Of a DNA stretch of 64,000 nucleotides, positions 7,849 to 17,007 are shown one piece after another; the stretch's first letter is position 1; every line of letters starts with the position of its first letter. The notes beneath the pieces were generated by a model that ran no database searches, was not told the DNA's origin, and worked only from the letters and a program-made list of their open reading frames with translations. The position numbers and the translations under genes were made by a program. Location of the stretch: positions 2,790,001-2,854,000 of the forward strand of contig CAVPVD010000007.1 in the NCBI GenBank assembly GCA_963709155.1, read 5' to 3'. Source of the DNA: Bog-159 sp963709155 (GTDB taxonomy: Bacteria; Acidobacteriota; Terriglobia; Bryobacterales; Bryobacteraceae).

Positions 7849-9260
7849 ACCGGCTGCGCAACAGGCTGATCGGGATCTTTCTGGCGGCGACCCTGGTGCC
7901 CCTGGCGGCCACGCTCTGGATTACAACCTCTTTGCTCGATCGTAGCCTGAGCTATGCCTCTACGGGCGAGTTGGACCGCCTTTCGCGCTCCCTGCAGAAG
8001 ACCGGCAAGGAGTTGTATCGGAGGTCCTGCGACGCGCTGCGGAACGATGCTCTGAGCGGACGTCTGAAGCCGCTGCGTTACGCCCCGGCGGGACAGCCCC
8101 AATGGCCTCCGCTGGTGCAGAGTTTCTTCGACAGCGGCGATGCCGAACGTTTCCTCCGGTCCGGCAACGATGGCGATCAAATCGAGTACCTGGCGAGGCA
8201 CGGCGACGAGGTTTGGCAATGGTCCACCAGCCTGGGCGGCGTCGGCTTGGATGAGCTTTCCCGCGAGTACCGCAATGCCCGCGAAATCGTGGAGAAACGC
8301 CAGTCGCGCGATCTCCTGCGCGGATTCACGTACACGTATGTGCTGTTGGCGGCATCGGTCTGGCTGGTTTCCCTGGTGCTGCTGGTTTACCTGGCGCATC
8401 GCATCAGCCGCCCCATCCAGCAGTTGACCGCGGGTCTTTCGCAGCTTGCCGCGGGCGACCTGGCCACGCGGGTGGAAGCCCGCCACGACGACGAGATCGG
8501 CCGCGCCATGCGCGCTTTCAACGATATGGCCGAGCGCCTGCAGCGTTCCACCGAGCGCCTGGTATACCTTACACAACTGGCCAGTTGGCGGACCCTGGCG
8601 CGCAAGATGGCGCACGAGGTGAAGAACTCGCTGACCCCCATCCGCCTCACCGTGGAAGAGATGCTGGCCCGCTATGGCGATCGCGACCGCGCCTTCGCGG
8701 AACAAGCGACCCAGATCGTGGTGGAAGAGGTTGAGAGCCTGGAGCGCCGCATACGCGCCTTCTCGCAGTTCGCCGCGGAGCCGCCGGTGCTGCCCGTGCC
8801 CCTGGACCTGAACGCGCTGCTCGAAGAGCGCATCGCCTTCCTGAAGACCGGCCACCCGGAGCTGACCTACGACCTGCGCCTGGACGGCAGCCATCCGACC
8901 GCTCTGGCGGACCAGGATCTGGTGAAAGGGATCCTCACCAACCTTCTGGAGAACGCCGCGGAGGCGGCCGGCGACGGCGGGCGCATCCTGGGCATTACGG
9001 CGGTCCAAAACGGCCACGCTCTGGTGGAAGTGCATGATTCCGGCCCGGGCCTTAGCGACCAGATTCGGCAATCTTTGTTTCAGCCCTCGATTTCTTTCAA
9101 GAAGGGCGGCATGGGACTGGGGCTTTCCATCTCCCGTAAGGGCGCCCTGCTGACGGGCGGCGATATTGTGCTGGTGAAAGGAGAACTGGGTGGCGCCGCT
9201 TTCCGCGTGCTGCTGCCCGTGGCGTCCAATGGCAACCAAGCGTATCCTGATCGTGGATGA
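7845..9260 (+). CDS. NtrY-like membrane sensor histidine kinase
   Basis: A GTG at 7845 overlaps the upstream stop and gives 471 residues starting just before membrane helix 1 (LIGIFLAATLVPLAATLW). A periplasmic sensor of about 130 residues is followed by helix 2 near residues 164-185 and a HAMP linker (RISRPIQQLTAGLSQLAAGD). The phosphoacceptor H-box is KMAHEVKNSLTPIRL. The ATP-binding domain has an N-box (NLLENAAEAA), DSGPGLS and GMGLGLSI. It autophosphorylates on the His and passes phosphate to the regulator encoded next. The signal is unknown; the upstream barrel and DUF4390-like protein suggest an envelope cue. Confidence 0.92.
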   Translation: MNRLRNRLIGIFLAATLVPLAATLWITTSLLDRSLSYASTGELDRLSRSLQKTGKELYRRSCDALRNDALSGRLKPLRYAPAGQPQWPPLVQSFFDSGDAERFLRSGNDGDQIEYLARHGDEVWQWSTSLGGVGLDELSREYRNAREIVEKRQSRDLLRGFTYTYVLLAASVWLVSLVLLVYLAHRISRPIQQLTAGLSQLAAGDLATRVEARHDDEIGRAMRAFNDMAERLQRSTERLVYLTQLASWRTLARKMAHEVKNSLTPIRLTVEEMLARYGDRDRAFAEQATQIVVEEVESLERRIRAFSQFAAEPPVLPVPLDLNALLEERIAFLKTGHPELTYDLRLDGSHPTALADQDLVKGILTNLLENAAEAAGDGGRILGITAVQNGHALVEVHDSGPGLSDQIRQSLFQPSISFKKGGMGLGLSISRKGALLTGGDIVLVKGELGGAAFRVLLPVASNGNQAYPDRG

Positions 9261-10587
9261 CGAAGAGAATATCGGCCGTTCGCTGCGCATGATTCTGGAG
9301 CGCGAAGGCTATGGCATCGCGGTGTGCCGCTCCATCCGCGAGTTTCGCGCGCACCCCGACGCCGAGCGCGCCGACGCGTTCCTGTTCGATGTGCGTCTGC
9401 CGGACGGTAGCGGCATTGACCTGCTGCGTTCCGTGCGGCAAAACGGCAATCCCGCGCCCGCCGTCATGATCTCCGGGCATGGCACCATCGCGGATGCGGT
9501 GGAGGCGACCCGTGCCGGCGCCTTCGATTTTCTGGAGAAGCCGCTGAGCCGCGACAAGGTGCTGCTGGCCGTCAAGAACGCGCTGGAGCATTCCAGCCTG
9601 CGCGCCGAAAACGAGCGGCTGCGCGAGCTGGTGGGCATCAGCCCGAAGATGATCGGCTCCAGCCCGGCCTTCCAGCGCGCCGTGGAGCAGGCCAGCATGG
9701 CCGCCCGTTCCGATGCGCGGGTGCTGCTGATCGGCGAGTCCGGCACGGGCAAGGAGCTGCTGGCGGCACATATCCACCAGAACAGCCCCTTCGCCGCCGG
9801 ACCCTTCGTGAAGGTGAATTGTGCGGCGATCCCCACCGAACTGATCGAAAGCGAATTGTTCGGCCACGAAAAGGGCGCTTTCACGGGCGCGGCCGGCGCA
9901 CGCCGCGGCAAGTTCGAGCTAGCCGACAGCGGCACCATTTTCCTGGATGAAGTGGGCGACCTGCACGGCGCATCGCAGGCCAAGCTCCTGCGCGTGCTGC
10001 AGGAAGGCGAGTTTCACCGCGTCGGCGGTGAGCAAGTGATTCGCGTGGCCGTACGCGTGATCTCGGCCACCAACCGCGATCTGAGCGCCATGGTGCTGCA
10101 ATCCAAGTTCCGCGAGGATCTGTATTACCGGCTCAGCGTGGTCCCCATCCGCGTACCGGCCCTGCGCGAGCGCCCCCAGGATATCAAGCTGCTGGCGGAG
10201 TATTTCCTCGACGATTTCTGCGCGCGCAACAACTTCAAGCAAAAGAAGCTGGACGACTCGGTTTATCCGCTGCTGGAGAGCTACCCCTGGCCGGGCAATG
10301 CGCGCGAACTGCGCAACGCCATCGAGCGCATGGCCATCCTGACCGCGGGCGAGCGCCTGACGCGCGAAGCGATTCCGGTGGAGATCCGCGTGCAGCGCGA
10401 CCCGGCGCCGCGGTCGAGCGTGCAGGAGGCGCGCGAATCGGCCGAGCGCGACCACATTTTGCGCGCGCTGGAGGAGGCCAATTGGAACGTCTCCGGCGCC
10501 GCCCGCGCACTGGGCATGGAGCGAACGAACCTGCACAAGCGGATTCGTGCGCTGGGGCTAAGCCGGGGCGCATCGCACGGCAATTGA
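9229..10587 (+). CDS. NtrC/NtrX-family sigma-54-dependent response regulator
   Basis: The start at 9229 (MATKRILIVDDEEN) lies inside the kinase end with a 32-base overlap, indicating translational coupling. The receiver has the acidic pair DDEEN, a phosphoacceptor Asp in FLFDVRLPDGSG and the switch Lys in FLEKPL. The AAA+ domain has Walker A GESGTGKE, the sigma-54 contact loop GAFTGA and Walker B LDEVGD. A Fis-type helix-turn-helix closes the protein (GAARALGMERTNLHKRI). It should activate sigma-54 promoters when phosphorylated by the adjacent kinase. 452 residues, normal for the family. Confidence 0.94.
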   Translation: MATKRILIVDDEENIGRSLRMILEREGYGIAVCRSIREFRAHPDAERADAFLFDVRLPDGSGIDLLRSVRQNGNPAPAVMISGHGTIADAVEATRAGAFDFLEKPLSRDKVLLAVKNALEHSSLRAENERLRELVGISPKMIGSSPAFQRAVEQASMAARSDARVLLIGESGTGKELLAAHIHQNSPFAAGPFVKVNCAAIPTELIESELFGHEKGAFTGAAGARRGKFELADSGTIFLDEVGDLHGASQAKLLRVLQEGEFHRVGGEQVIRVAVRVISATNRDLSAMVLQSKFREDLYYRLSVVPIRVPALRERPQDIKLLAEYFLDDFCARNNFKQKKLDDSVYPLLESYPWPGNARELRNAIERMAILTAGERLTREAIPVEIRVQRDPAPRSSVQEARESAERDHILRALEEANWNVSGAARALGMERTNLHKRIRALGLSRGASHGN

Positions 10588-10700
10588 TGTTCGAGAAGAT
10601 TGCGACCAGCTGCCTCAAGCAAGCGACAGATTTTATCGGGCTAAATACAAACATTGTAAAATCATTTTTGTGGGATCCCGGGCACAAGGAGTACACGAAC

Positions 10701-11177
10701 ATGAAGCCAAAGAATACGATCTGCCTTTGGTTCGACAAAGGCGCGCAGGAGGCTGCGCGCTTCTACGCTGTCACCTTTCCGAATAGTGAAGTAACGGCTG
10801 TTCACGAGGCTCCCGGTGACTATCCGGGCGGCAGGAAGGGCGATGTGCTGACGGTGGAATTCACCGTCCTGGGCATTCCCTGTCTCGGTCTCAACGGCGG
10901 CCCGGCGATCAGGCACAGCGAGGCCTTTTCCTTCCAGATCGCGACGGAGAATCAGGAAGAGACGGACCGCTACTGGAACGCGATCGTCGGCAATGGCGGC
11001 ACGGAAAGCCAGTGCGGTTGGTGCAAGGACCGCTGGGGCCTCTTCTGGCAGATCACCCCGCGCGCGCTGACCGATGCGCTCGCGGCTGGTGGCGGCGAGG
11101 CCAAGCGTGCCTTCGAGGCGATGATGACTATGGGGAAGATCGACGTCGCCGCCATCGAGGCCGCGCGGCGAGGCTGA
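10701..11177 (+). CDS. VOC-superfamily protein, PhnB-like (3-demethylubiquinone methyltransferase-like domain)
   Basis: Start at 10701 with AAGGAG ten bases upstream. The fold is the paired beta-alpha-beta-beta-beta unit of glyoxalase/VOC proteins: KNTICLWFDKGAQEAARFY, then FTVLGIPCLGLNGG, and CGWCKDRWGLFWQITP near the end. Members are usually small soluble proteins, often annotated as 3-demethylubiquinone-9 3-methyltransferase although that activity is not established for this subgroup. There is no quinone gene nearby. It is monocistronic between the NtrX-like regulator and the kinase. The substrate cannot be read from the sequence. Confidence 0.85.
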   Translation: MKPKNTICLWFDKGAQEAARFYAVTFPNSEVTAVHEAPGDYPGGRKGDVLTVEFTVLGIPCLGLNGGPAIRHSEAFSFQIATENQEETDRYWNAIVGNGGTESQCGWCKDRWGLFWQITPRALTDALAAGGGEAKRAFEAMMTMGKIDVAAIEAARRG

Positions 11178-11577
11178 CGTACCGACGCCGCAGGCGCGGT
11201 CGAAAACCGTCGTAACCTACTCCGCGCGCAACGCTCTCATACACGAAGGGATCTCGCCACAATAGCGTTTATTCGCTCTATCTCTCCGCGACCGCGATTG
11301 TTCATCGGGACATCTATCTGCTCTCCTCCAACGACCGCGGTGACACTTTTCGCGGGAATAACATTGCCCAATGGAATATCGGCGCTTGCACCATGAGTAT
11401 GGAAGATCTGTCATAGAGTTCGGCCGGTGTTCTGGCAGGCTTTCGATAAGAACGGCTGGTGGCGGCATTCGCACGTCCCGACGGCGGTTTACCGAAGTCA
11501 CTAACCAGGCCAAGCCTCAGGGAGCCGGACCCGAGACGATGCTCGGTCCCGTCACACGCTACAATCGTGAACGCGCT
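11178..11577. other. 400-base stretch without a recognisable gene
   Basis: Six-frame reading shows no family-like protein, palindromic repeat or RNA gene. The only suggestive element is TACAAT at 11560-11565, twelve bases before the kinase ATG, which may be a -10 box giving a very short leader. No good -35 box is at 17-18 bases. Confidence 0.4.
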
Positions 11578-14268
11578 ATGTCCCTCGCTGATGGCACCCG
11601 GCTCGGACCCTACGAAATCCTCGCGCCGATCGGCGCGGGAGGTATGGGCGAAGTCTACAAAGCGCGCGACACCCGGCTCGATCGCACGGTCGCCGTCAAG
11701 GTCCTGCCTGAGCAAATAGCCCGGCGCGAAGATCTGCGCACTCGTTTCGAGCGCGAAGCCCGCGCCGTTGCGTCGTTGCATCATCCGAATATCTGCACCC
11801 TGTACGACATCGGCAACCAGGACGGCGCCGCGTACATGGTGATGGAGTTCATGGAGGGCGAGACCCTCGCCGCCCGGATCGAGAAGGGCGCGCTTCCGCT
11901 CGACCAGGCCATCCCGGTCGCGATTCAAATTGCCGACGCGCTCGATCGCGCGCATCGCGCCGGCGTCACGCATCGCGACGTGAAGCCGCAGAACATCATG
12001 CTGACGCGCGATGGAGCGAAGGTGCTCGATTTCGGCCTCGCTAAATCGTCGTCGAAGCCCGGGCCTGCCGAGGAGACGCTCACCAAGGGGCTGACCGCTG
12101 AAGGCACAGTCGTGGGTACGCCGCAGTACCTGACGCCGGAGCAGCTCGAGGGGAGAGAGGCCGACGCACGTAGCGACATCTGGGCCTTTGGCGCGGTCCT
12201 CTACGAGATGGTGACGGGAAATAAGGCGTTTCAAGGGAAAAGCTACGCGAGTCTCGCCGGCGCGATCCTCTCCGCCGATCCGGCGCCGATAACGGTGAAG
12301 CCGTTTACCCCGGCGTGGCTTGAAAGACTGGTCCGGCGTTGTCTGGCGAAGGACCCCGAGGACCGTTGGCAGTCGATGCGCGACGTCGTGATCGAATTGC
12401 AGTCGCCGCCCGCCGAACCGGTCGCCGCCGTGCCGGCGAAACCGTCTCGCTGGCCATGGGCTGTTGCCGCGGCGGGACTGTTCGCACTCGGCATCGCTCT
12501 CTGGTCGCCGTGGCGCGCGGACAAGCCCGCGAATCGCCCGCTGGTCCGGCTGGACGTCGATCTGGGCGCGGATGCATCGTTGCCCTCCACCGGCGACGCT
12601 TACGCCGGGAGCGATGTCGCCATCTCGCCCGATGGGACGCGGTTGGCATACGCCTCCGGCGCCGGCACGAATACAAAGCTATTCATCCGGCGCCTCGATC
12701 AAACGAAGGCCGTGGAACTCCCCGGAACGCTGGGGGCGCGGACCCCGTTCTTCTCGCCGGACGGGCAATGGGTTGGATTCGCGACCGACTATAAGAACCT
12801 GTTCAAGATCTCCGTCGAAGGCGGCGCCGTTGTCCCGCTTGGCGGAATCACCGCCTTCAGCGGCGCGAGCTGGGGCGCGGACGGCGCGCTCTTTGTGAGT
12901 GCCTACGGGAAGGGTTTGCTACGAATTCCCGCCGGCGGTGGCCCGCCTGAGACGATCGCGGGATTGAGCAAAGGAGAAGGCGCCCTGGCCCCCCCGCAGA
13001 TCCTGCCCGGAGGTAAAGCCATCCTGTTTGCGGCGGTCGCGAGGCCGCCGGACATAGATACGCAGACCATCGAGGTACTCACGCTGGCAGATCGCCGCCG
13101 AAGGGTTCTGGTCCGCGGCGGCCAATCGCCCCGGTATCTGCCCACTGCGGGCGGGACAGGTCACCTCGTCTACATCAATAAAGCGTCGCTGTTCGCCATC
13201 CCATTCGATCCGGATAAGCTGGAGACGCGCGGCACAGCCGTGCCGGTTTTGGACGATGTCGCCTCTCAGCCCTATTTTGGAGGGCAATTTGCATTCTCGC
13301 CGGCGCCCTCCGGGCACGGCACGTTAGTCTATCGCAGGGGCGGTTCCGCGGCGCTGCCCCGCATGATGACACTCGATTGGCTGGATGCAAGCGGAAAGAG
13401 AGAGCCGCTGCCGGCCAAACCCGGCGCTTATGAGTTTCCGAGACTTTCACCGGACGGCAAGCGCGTGGCGCTGGACGTGGTCGGGGAAAGAGATGCGGAT
13501 ATTTGGATCTACGAACCGCGGAGGGACGGGATGACGCGCTTGACTTTCGGCGGGGGGATTTTTCGTAACCCGACCTGGAGCCCGGACGGCCGATACGTCG
13601 TTTTCGAGGCCACGGCTAAAGGCATCTTCGAGGCTCGCGCGGATGGCGGCAGCCAGCCACAAGAGCTGACCGAGAGCCAGTCGTCGCAGGTTCCGTGGTC
13701 TTTCACGCCGGATGGCAAACGGCTGGCTTACTTTGAGGGAACCGGGAACCCCCAAATCTGGACGCTGCCGCTGGAGGATCAGGGTGGCCAGTTGAAGGCG
13801 GGAAAACCGCAGCAATTTCTCAAGAACAACTCCAACGACTTCGCCCCATCGTTTTCGCCCGACGGGCGGTGGTTGGCGTATACGTCGAACGCATCGGGGC
13901 AGGCTGAAGTGTACGTCAGGGCGTTTCCGCCGCCACCGTCCGGACAGGGTGGAATGTGGCAGATCTCGAACGGCGGCGGCCTCTGGCCAATCTGGCGGCG
14001 GAAGGCCAACGATCTGATCTACGAGTCCGGCGACCAGATCATGGCCGTGAGTTACACGGTGCAAGGCGATACGTTCGTGGCCGGGAAACCTCGGGTGTGG
14101 ATCGCGAAGCTCGGCCCACACGGAAGCTGGGACCTGGCTCCGGACGGCAATCGCCTGCTCGTGCTGACACCGGTGGAATCCGCGGAAGCTCCCAAACCGG
14201 ACCACGAAGTAGTGTTTCTCATCAACTTCTTCGATGAATTGCGCCGCCGCGTGCCGGCTGGAAAATGA
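11578..14268 (+). CDS. Membrane-anchored Ser/Thr protein kinase with PD40/TolB-like beta-propeller
   Basis: The N-terminal kinase domain (residues 10-275) has the glycine loop GAGGMGEVYKA, catalytic Lys in VAVKVL, HRDVKPQN and the metal-binding DFGLAKS. Residues ~290-310 (WPWAVAAAGLFALGIALW) form a membrane helix. The remainder is an extracytoplasmic propeller with PD40 units such as FSPDGQWVGFA, LSPDGKRVALD, WSPDGRYVVFE and FSPDGRWLAYTS. It presumably senses a ligand outside and phosphorylates cytoplasmic targets. The ORF is open upstream, but MSLADGTRLGPYEIL is the standard start of this family. 896 residues. Co-oriented with, and 10 bases before, a small exported protein. Confidence 0.92.
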   Translation: MSLADGTRLGPYEILAPIGAGGMGEVYKARDTRLDRTVAVKVLPEQIARREDLRTRFEREARAVASLHHPNICTLYDIGNQDGAAYMVMEFMEGETLAARIEKGALPLDQAIPVAIQIADALDRAHRAGVTHRDVKPQNIMLTRDGAKVLDFGLAKSSSKPGPAEETLTKGLTAEGTVVGTPQYLTPEQLEGREADARSDIWAFGAVLYEMVTGNKAFQGKSYASLAGAILSADPAPITVKPFTPAWLERLVRRCLAKDPEDRWQSMRDVVIELQSPPAEPVAAVPAKPSRWPWAVAAAGLFALGIALWSPWRADKPANRPLVRLDVDLGADASLPSTGDAYAGSDVAISPDGTRLAYASGAGTNTKLFIRRLDQTKAVELPGTLGARTPFFSPDGQWVGFATDYKNLFKISVEGGAVVPLGGITAFSGASWGADGALFVSAYGKGLLRIPAGGGPPETIAGLSKGEGALAPPQILPGGKAILFAAVARPPDIDTQTIEVLTLADRRRRVLVRGGQSPRYLPTAGGTGHLVYINKASLFAIPFDPDKLETRGTAVPVLDDVASQPYFGGQFAFSPAPSGHGTLVYRRGGSAALPRMMTLDWLDASGKREPLPAKPGAYEFPRLSPDGKRVALDVVGERDADIWIYEPRRDGMTRLTFGGGIFRNPTWSPDGRYVVFEATAKGIFEARADGGSQPQELTESQSSQVPWSFTPDGKRLAYFEGTGNPQIWTLPLEDQGGQLKAGKPQQFLKNNSNDFAPSFSPDGRWLAYTSNASGQAEVYVRAFPPPPSGQGGMWQISNGGGLWPIWRRKANDLIYESGDQIMAVSYTVQGDTFVAGKPRVWIAKLGPHGSWDLAPDGNRLLVLTPVESAEAPKPDHEVVFLINFFDELRRRVPAGK

Positions 14269-14278
14269 GGAAGAAATT

Positions 14279-14950
14279 ATGCAAAAGCTTATAGCATTGG
14301 GAGTCATTACGTGGTGTTGTTTCTCCCTCGGCGGGCTGCTGGCCGAAGATCAGCCATCCCAGTACCGCGGGACGCCATTTAAAGATCAAGTCATCCCGGG
14401 GCGCGTCAAATGCGCGTATTACGATCTCGGCGGCGAAGGCGTGGCTTACCACGACTCCGACGCTAAGAATAATGGCAGCGGCGCCCTGAATCCGGCGGAT
14501 GGGACTTACCTGAACGAGTTTCGCATGCACGAAGGAGTCGATACGTCTTATACCAAGTTTCACGATGAAATCGACAACAATCCCTATAACATGGTCGAGC
14601 CTGAAAAGGATCAGCTGTATGTGGGTTGGACTGAGCCGGGCGAGTGGTTCAACATGACCGTGTTAGTCAAGGCGGCCGGGGTCTATACGATTGACCTCAT
14701 GTACACTTCTAACCGGGGAGGCTCGATCCGTTTTGATTTGGATGGCGCAGCGCTGACTAAAGCGATTCCCATCCTATCCACGAACAATCCTAAGGACCCC
14801 ATACCGTGGCGGCAATGGCACCACTGGAACAGGGCAGTGGACCTGGCCACTGTTGCTTTGCCCGAGGGGAAGCATGTCCTGACCTTGCACGTGGTGGAGC
14901 AGGGAAACATGAATTTCGACTATCTTGAATTCAAGAGCAAGAAGCCGTGA
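14279..14950 (+). CDS. Small exported protein with a carbohydrate-binding (CBM6/35-like) fold
   Basis: Starts 10 bases after the kinase stop behind GAGGAAG. A signal peptide (LIALGVITWCCFSLGGLLA) is followed by about 200 residues with features of the CBM6/CBM35/malectin jelly roll: AYYDLGGEGVAYHD near the start, GWTEPGEWFNMTVLVKAAG in the middle, GGSIRFDLDG and a closing NFDYLEFK strand. No catalytic domain is attached. It may bind sugar or cell-wall polymer outside the cell and could be a partner or ligand for the kinase propeller; that link is inferred only from operon position. Confidence 0.7.
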   Translation: MQKLIALGVITWCCFSLGGLLAEDQPSQYRGTPFKDQVIPGRVKCAYYDLGGEGVAYHDSDAKNNGSGALNPADGTYLNEFRMHEGVDTSYTKFHDEIDNNPYNMVEPEKDQLYVGWTEPGEWFNMTVLVKAAGVYTIDLMYTSNRGGSIRFDLDGAALTKAIPILSTNNPKDPIPWRQWHHWNRAVDLATVALPEGKHVLTLHVVEQGNMNFDYLEFKSKKP

Positions 14951-14985
14951 ACCCCGCCGCACTTCAATGGAGGTAAATCGCAAGG

Positions 14986-16503
14986 TTAAGGACGGCGGAC
15001 CGGAGCGCCCGTGGCAGGGTTCGGGTCTTCGGTCATGCGGAAGTCGCCTGTATTGTGCACGTCGTCGAATTCCACCATCACGTTCGTGCCGATGCCCTTG
15101 ATCGAGTGATACAGCCACTGCTCGAACGGATAATTGGCCGCCCCAATCGGACCGCCCGACGGGTGAGACTCAATCTCGTCCGGCGGGCCGTAGGTAATGT
15201 AAATGCGGCCGCGATCGGTCCTCCATCCCGGCATCGCGTGCCAGCCGAAATGACCGTTGGCAAATCCGATGCGCCGGTAATGTTCGGCTTTGAACTCGTG
15301 GTCTGACACACTCGCCGCCGTGCCCGGCGACTCGCGCCGTTGCCAGAATTGATCGATAAATTGATCCCGCTCCTCGTCGGTATTCAGAGCGAGGAACGCG
15401 GCGCGCTCGCGATCGTGGATAATGTAGACCACGTCTTCGTTGAGCCACCGCGTGTAGCGGTTCAGGTTCGCCGCCTTCGCCGCCTCCGCGGCCGGTGCGG
15501 TGGAGTCCAGGGCCTGTGCCTGCCAGGCGGCCAGCGCCCCCGCCGCTGCAAGCATCAGAATGGCGGCCGAAACGAACGGCGCCAGGGCCGTGCCTTTCGC
15601 CGGATAGAGTAGCCGGTTGATACGTTTCACGAGATTCCCTCCTGTAGAGGCCAGGACGGCCTTCGTGGCCATCCCGCGATTTTCTTCCAATGCAGCCAAT
15701 GCGGCGGCGTAGCCGTGCGCGTCGCCGCTGGCCGCCACCACCAGATCGTCACAACAGTTTTCGCGTTCGGCGCGGATCACATGCGAGATCCACCAGATCG
15801 CCGGATGATAGAACAGGAAACCCTCCCCCACCGTTTGCAGCAGGTTAGCCAGGTAATCGTGGCGCCGGATGTGAGCCAGTTCGTGCATCAGGATCGCTTC
15901 CATCTGGCTAGCCGGCATCCCCGCCAGCAGGCCTGCGGGAATCAGGATGACGGGCCTGATATAGCCCACCACAGCGGGCACTTCCGCCAGCGCCGTCTCC
16001 AACAAGGCCACCGGCTTGGAGACTCGCAACCGCGCGCGCAGTTGATCGAGGCGTTGCAGCCAGGGATCGGGAGCGCGGCAGACCCCGCGGCGGCGCAGGC
16101 GGCGCACCGCCATCCAACCCACTGCGCTGCGCAGATGAAAGACGATGACGCCGGCCATCCAGAAGGGTGTAAACCACGGCAAAATGTCGGCCATTTTGAA
16201 CGGGTGCGGCGCGCTCCGCGGAGACTGGCCGTCGTTCCCCGGAGCGGGGCGCGGGCGGTGCGGCATGGTCGCGTGCACGCCGGTTTCGGCGGGCATAATC
16301 AGCCACACGGTCACGGCGAATCCCGCCAGCACGCCCAACATCGCCAGGCAGGCACAGGCGTAGCGCAAGCGCGGCGACTGCGTGATGGAGAGCGCGGCCA
16401 GCACGATCAGCGCGGCCAGCGCGCCCTCCCATAAAGAATGAAACAGCGTCCAGCCGAAGGCCCGCGCCAGCGGCGTGTCCACCAGTTTGATCAGGCTGAT
16501 CAT
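14986..16503 (-). CDS. BlaR1-type M56 metallopeptidase fused to a GWxTD domain
   Basis: The N-terminal half has several membrane helices and an M56 zinc-protease core: the HELAH motif in MHELAHIRRHDY, then CCDDLVV. After a further helix, residues ~340-505 form a GWxTD domain named for PGWRTDRGRIYITYGPPDE. Classical BlaR1 instead ends in a penicillin-binding sensor domain, which is absent. The protein presumably senses an envelope signal through the GWxTD domain and cleaves the BlaI repressor encoded upstream, which it overlaps by four bases. The start ATG follows from that overlap. 505 residues. Confidence 0.85.
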   Translation of the reverse strand: MISLIKLVDTPLARAFGWTLFHSLWEGALAALIVLAALSITQSPRLRYACACLAMLGVLAGFAVTVWLIMPAETGVHATMPHRPRPAPGNDGQSPRSAPHPFKMADILPWFTPFWMAGVIVFHLRSAVGWMAVRRLRRRGVCRAPDPWLQRLDQLRARLRVSKPVALLETALAEVPAVVGYIRPVILIPAGLLAGMPASQMEAILMHELAHIRRHDYLANLLQTVGEGFLFYHPAIWWISHVIRAERENCCDDLVVAASGDAHGYAAALAALEENRGMATKAVLASTGGNLVKRINRLLYPAKGTALAPFVSAAILMLAAAGALAAWQAQALDSTAPAAEAAKAANLNRYTRWLNEDVVYIIHDRERAAFLALNTDEERDQFIDQFWQRRESPGTAASVSDHEFKAEHYRRIGFANGHFGWHAMPGWRTDRGRIYITYGPPDEIESHPSGGPIGAANYPFEQWLYHSIKGIGTNVMVEFDDVHNTGDFRMTEDPNPATGAPVRRP

Positions 16504-16886
16504 CGCTTCCCTTTTTGATATTCGTCAAGCAGGCTGCGCAACTCTGCCAGTTCCTTCTTAGAAGCTTTGCGGGCGGAGAGCGCGCCCATCAGCAGTCCCT
16601 TGGCGGAGCCTTCGAACGCGCGGTTCAGCAGGTCCCCCGCGAGTTGCCGCTGGGTCCACTCGCGCGGGCGTGCGGGCTCGTAGACGTGCGAACGCAGCGT
16701 CTCGTCGCGGCGCACCAGTCCTTTTTCGGCCATCACCTGCAATTGCTTCAGCACGGTGGTGTATTGGGCCGGTTTGCGCGCGGCGATCGCGTCATGCACG
16801 TCGCGCACGGTGCTGGGCCCCCGGCTCCAAAGGACTGTCAGAATTTCGAGCTCGGCATCGGTGGGTCTGGGCGGTTCGCCGGGCAT
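16500..16886 (-). CDS. blaI: BlaI/MecI-family transcriptional repressor
   Basis: A winged-helix repressor of 128 residues: PTDAELEILTVLWSRGPSTV is the family opening, QYTTVLKQLQVMAEKGLV is the DNA-reading helix and wing, and the C-terminal part provides dimerisation. BlaI-type repressors bind dyad operators near their own promoter and are inactivated by proteolysis by the partner M56 protease, here the next gene in the operon (four-base overlap). A candidate operator lies directly upstream at 16902-16917. The regulon may extend beyond this pair. Confidence 0.93.
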   Translation of the reverse strand: MPGEPPRPTDAELEILTVLWSRGPSTVRDVHDAIAARKPAQYTTVLKQLQVMAEKGLVRRDETLRSHVYEPARPREWTQRQLAGDLLNRAFEGSAKGLLMGALSARKASKKELAELRSLLDEYQKGKR

Positions 16887-16901
16887 CTACGACGACTATA
16901 C

Positions 16902-16917
16902 TACGATCATCATCGTA
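16902..16917. promoter_or_regulatory. Candidate BlaI operator
   Basis: TACGAT-CATC-ATCGTA is a perfect 6-bp inverted repeat starting 16 bases before the BlaI ATG. A second, imperfect set of the same steps (CTACGACGACTATACTACG) lies between it and the start. BlaI operators elsewhere are TACA/TGTA dyads near the promoter, so the position fits autoregulation. The exact box is inferred. Confidence 0.5.
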
Positions 16918-17007
16918 CGTCAAGCGGCCCTGCAACGCGCAAAATCAAGGCGGTGATAATCCGTGCGCTGATCCGGAGGCATCTGGGTGCTATCGTGGAG
17001 GCCTGGG

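Noticed and set aside
11217..11513. Remnant permease end (MRALRAE before a stop on the minus strand)
   Set aside because: Only seven residues resemble the ADOP-family tail, and upstream codons do not continue the match.
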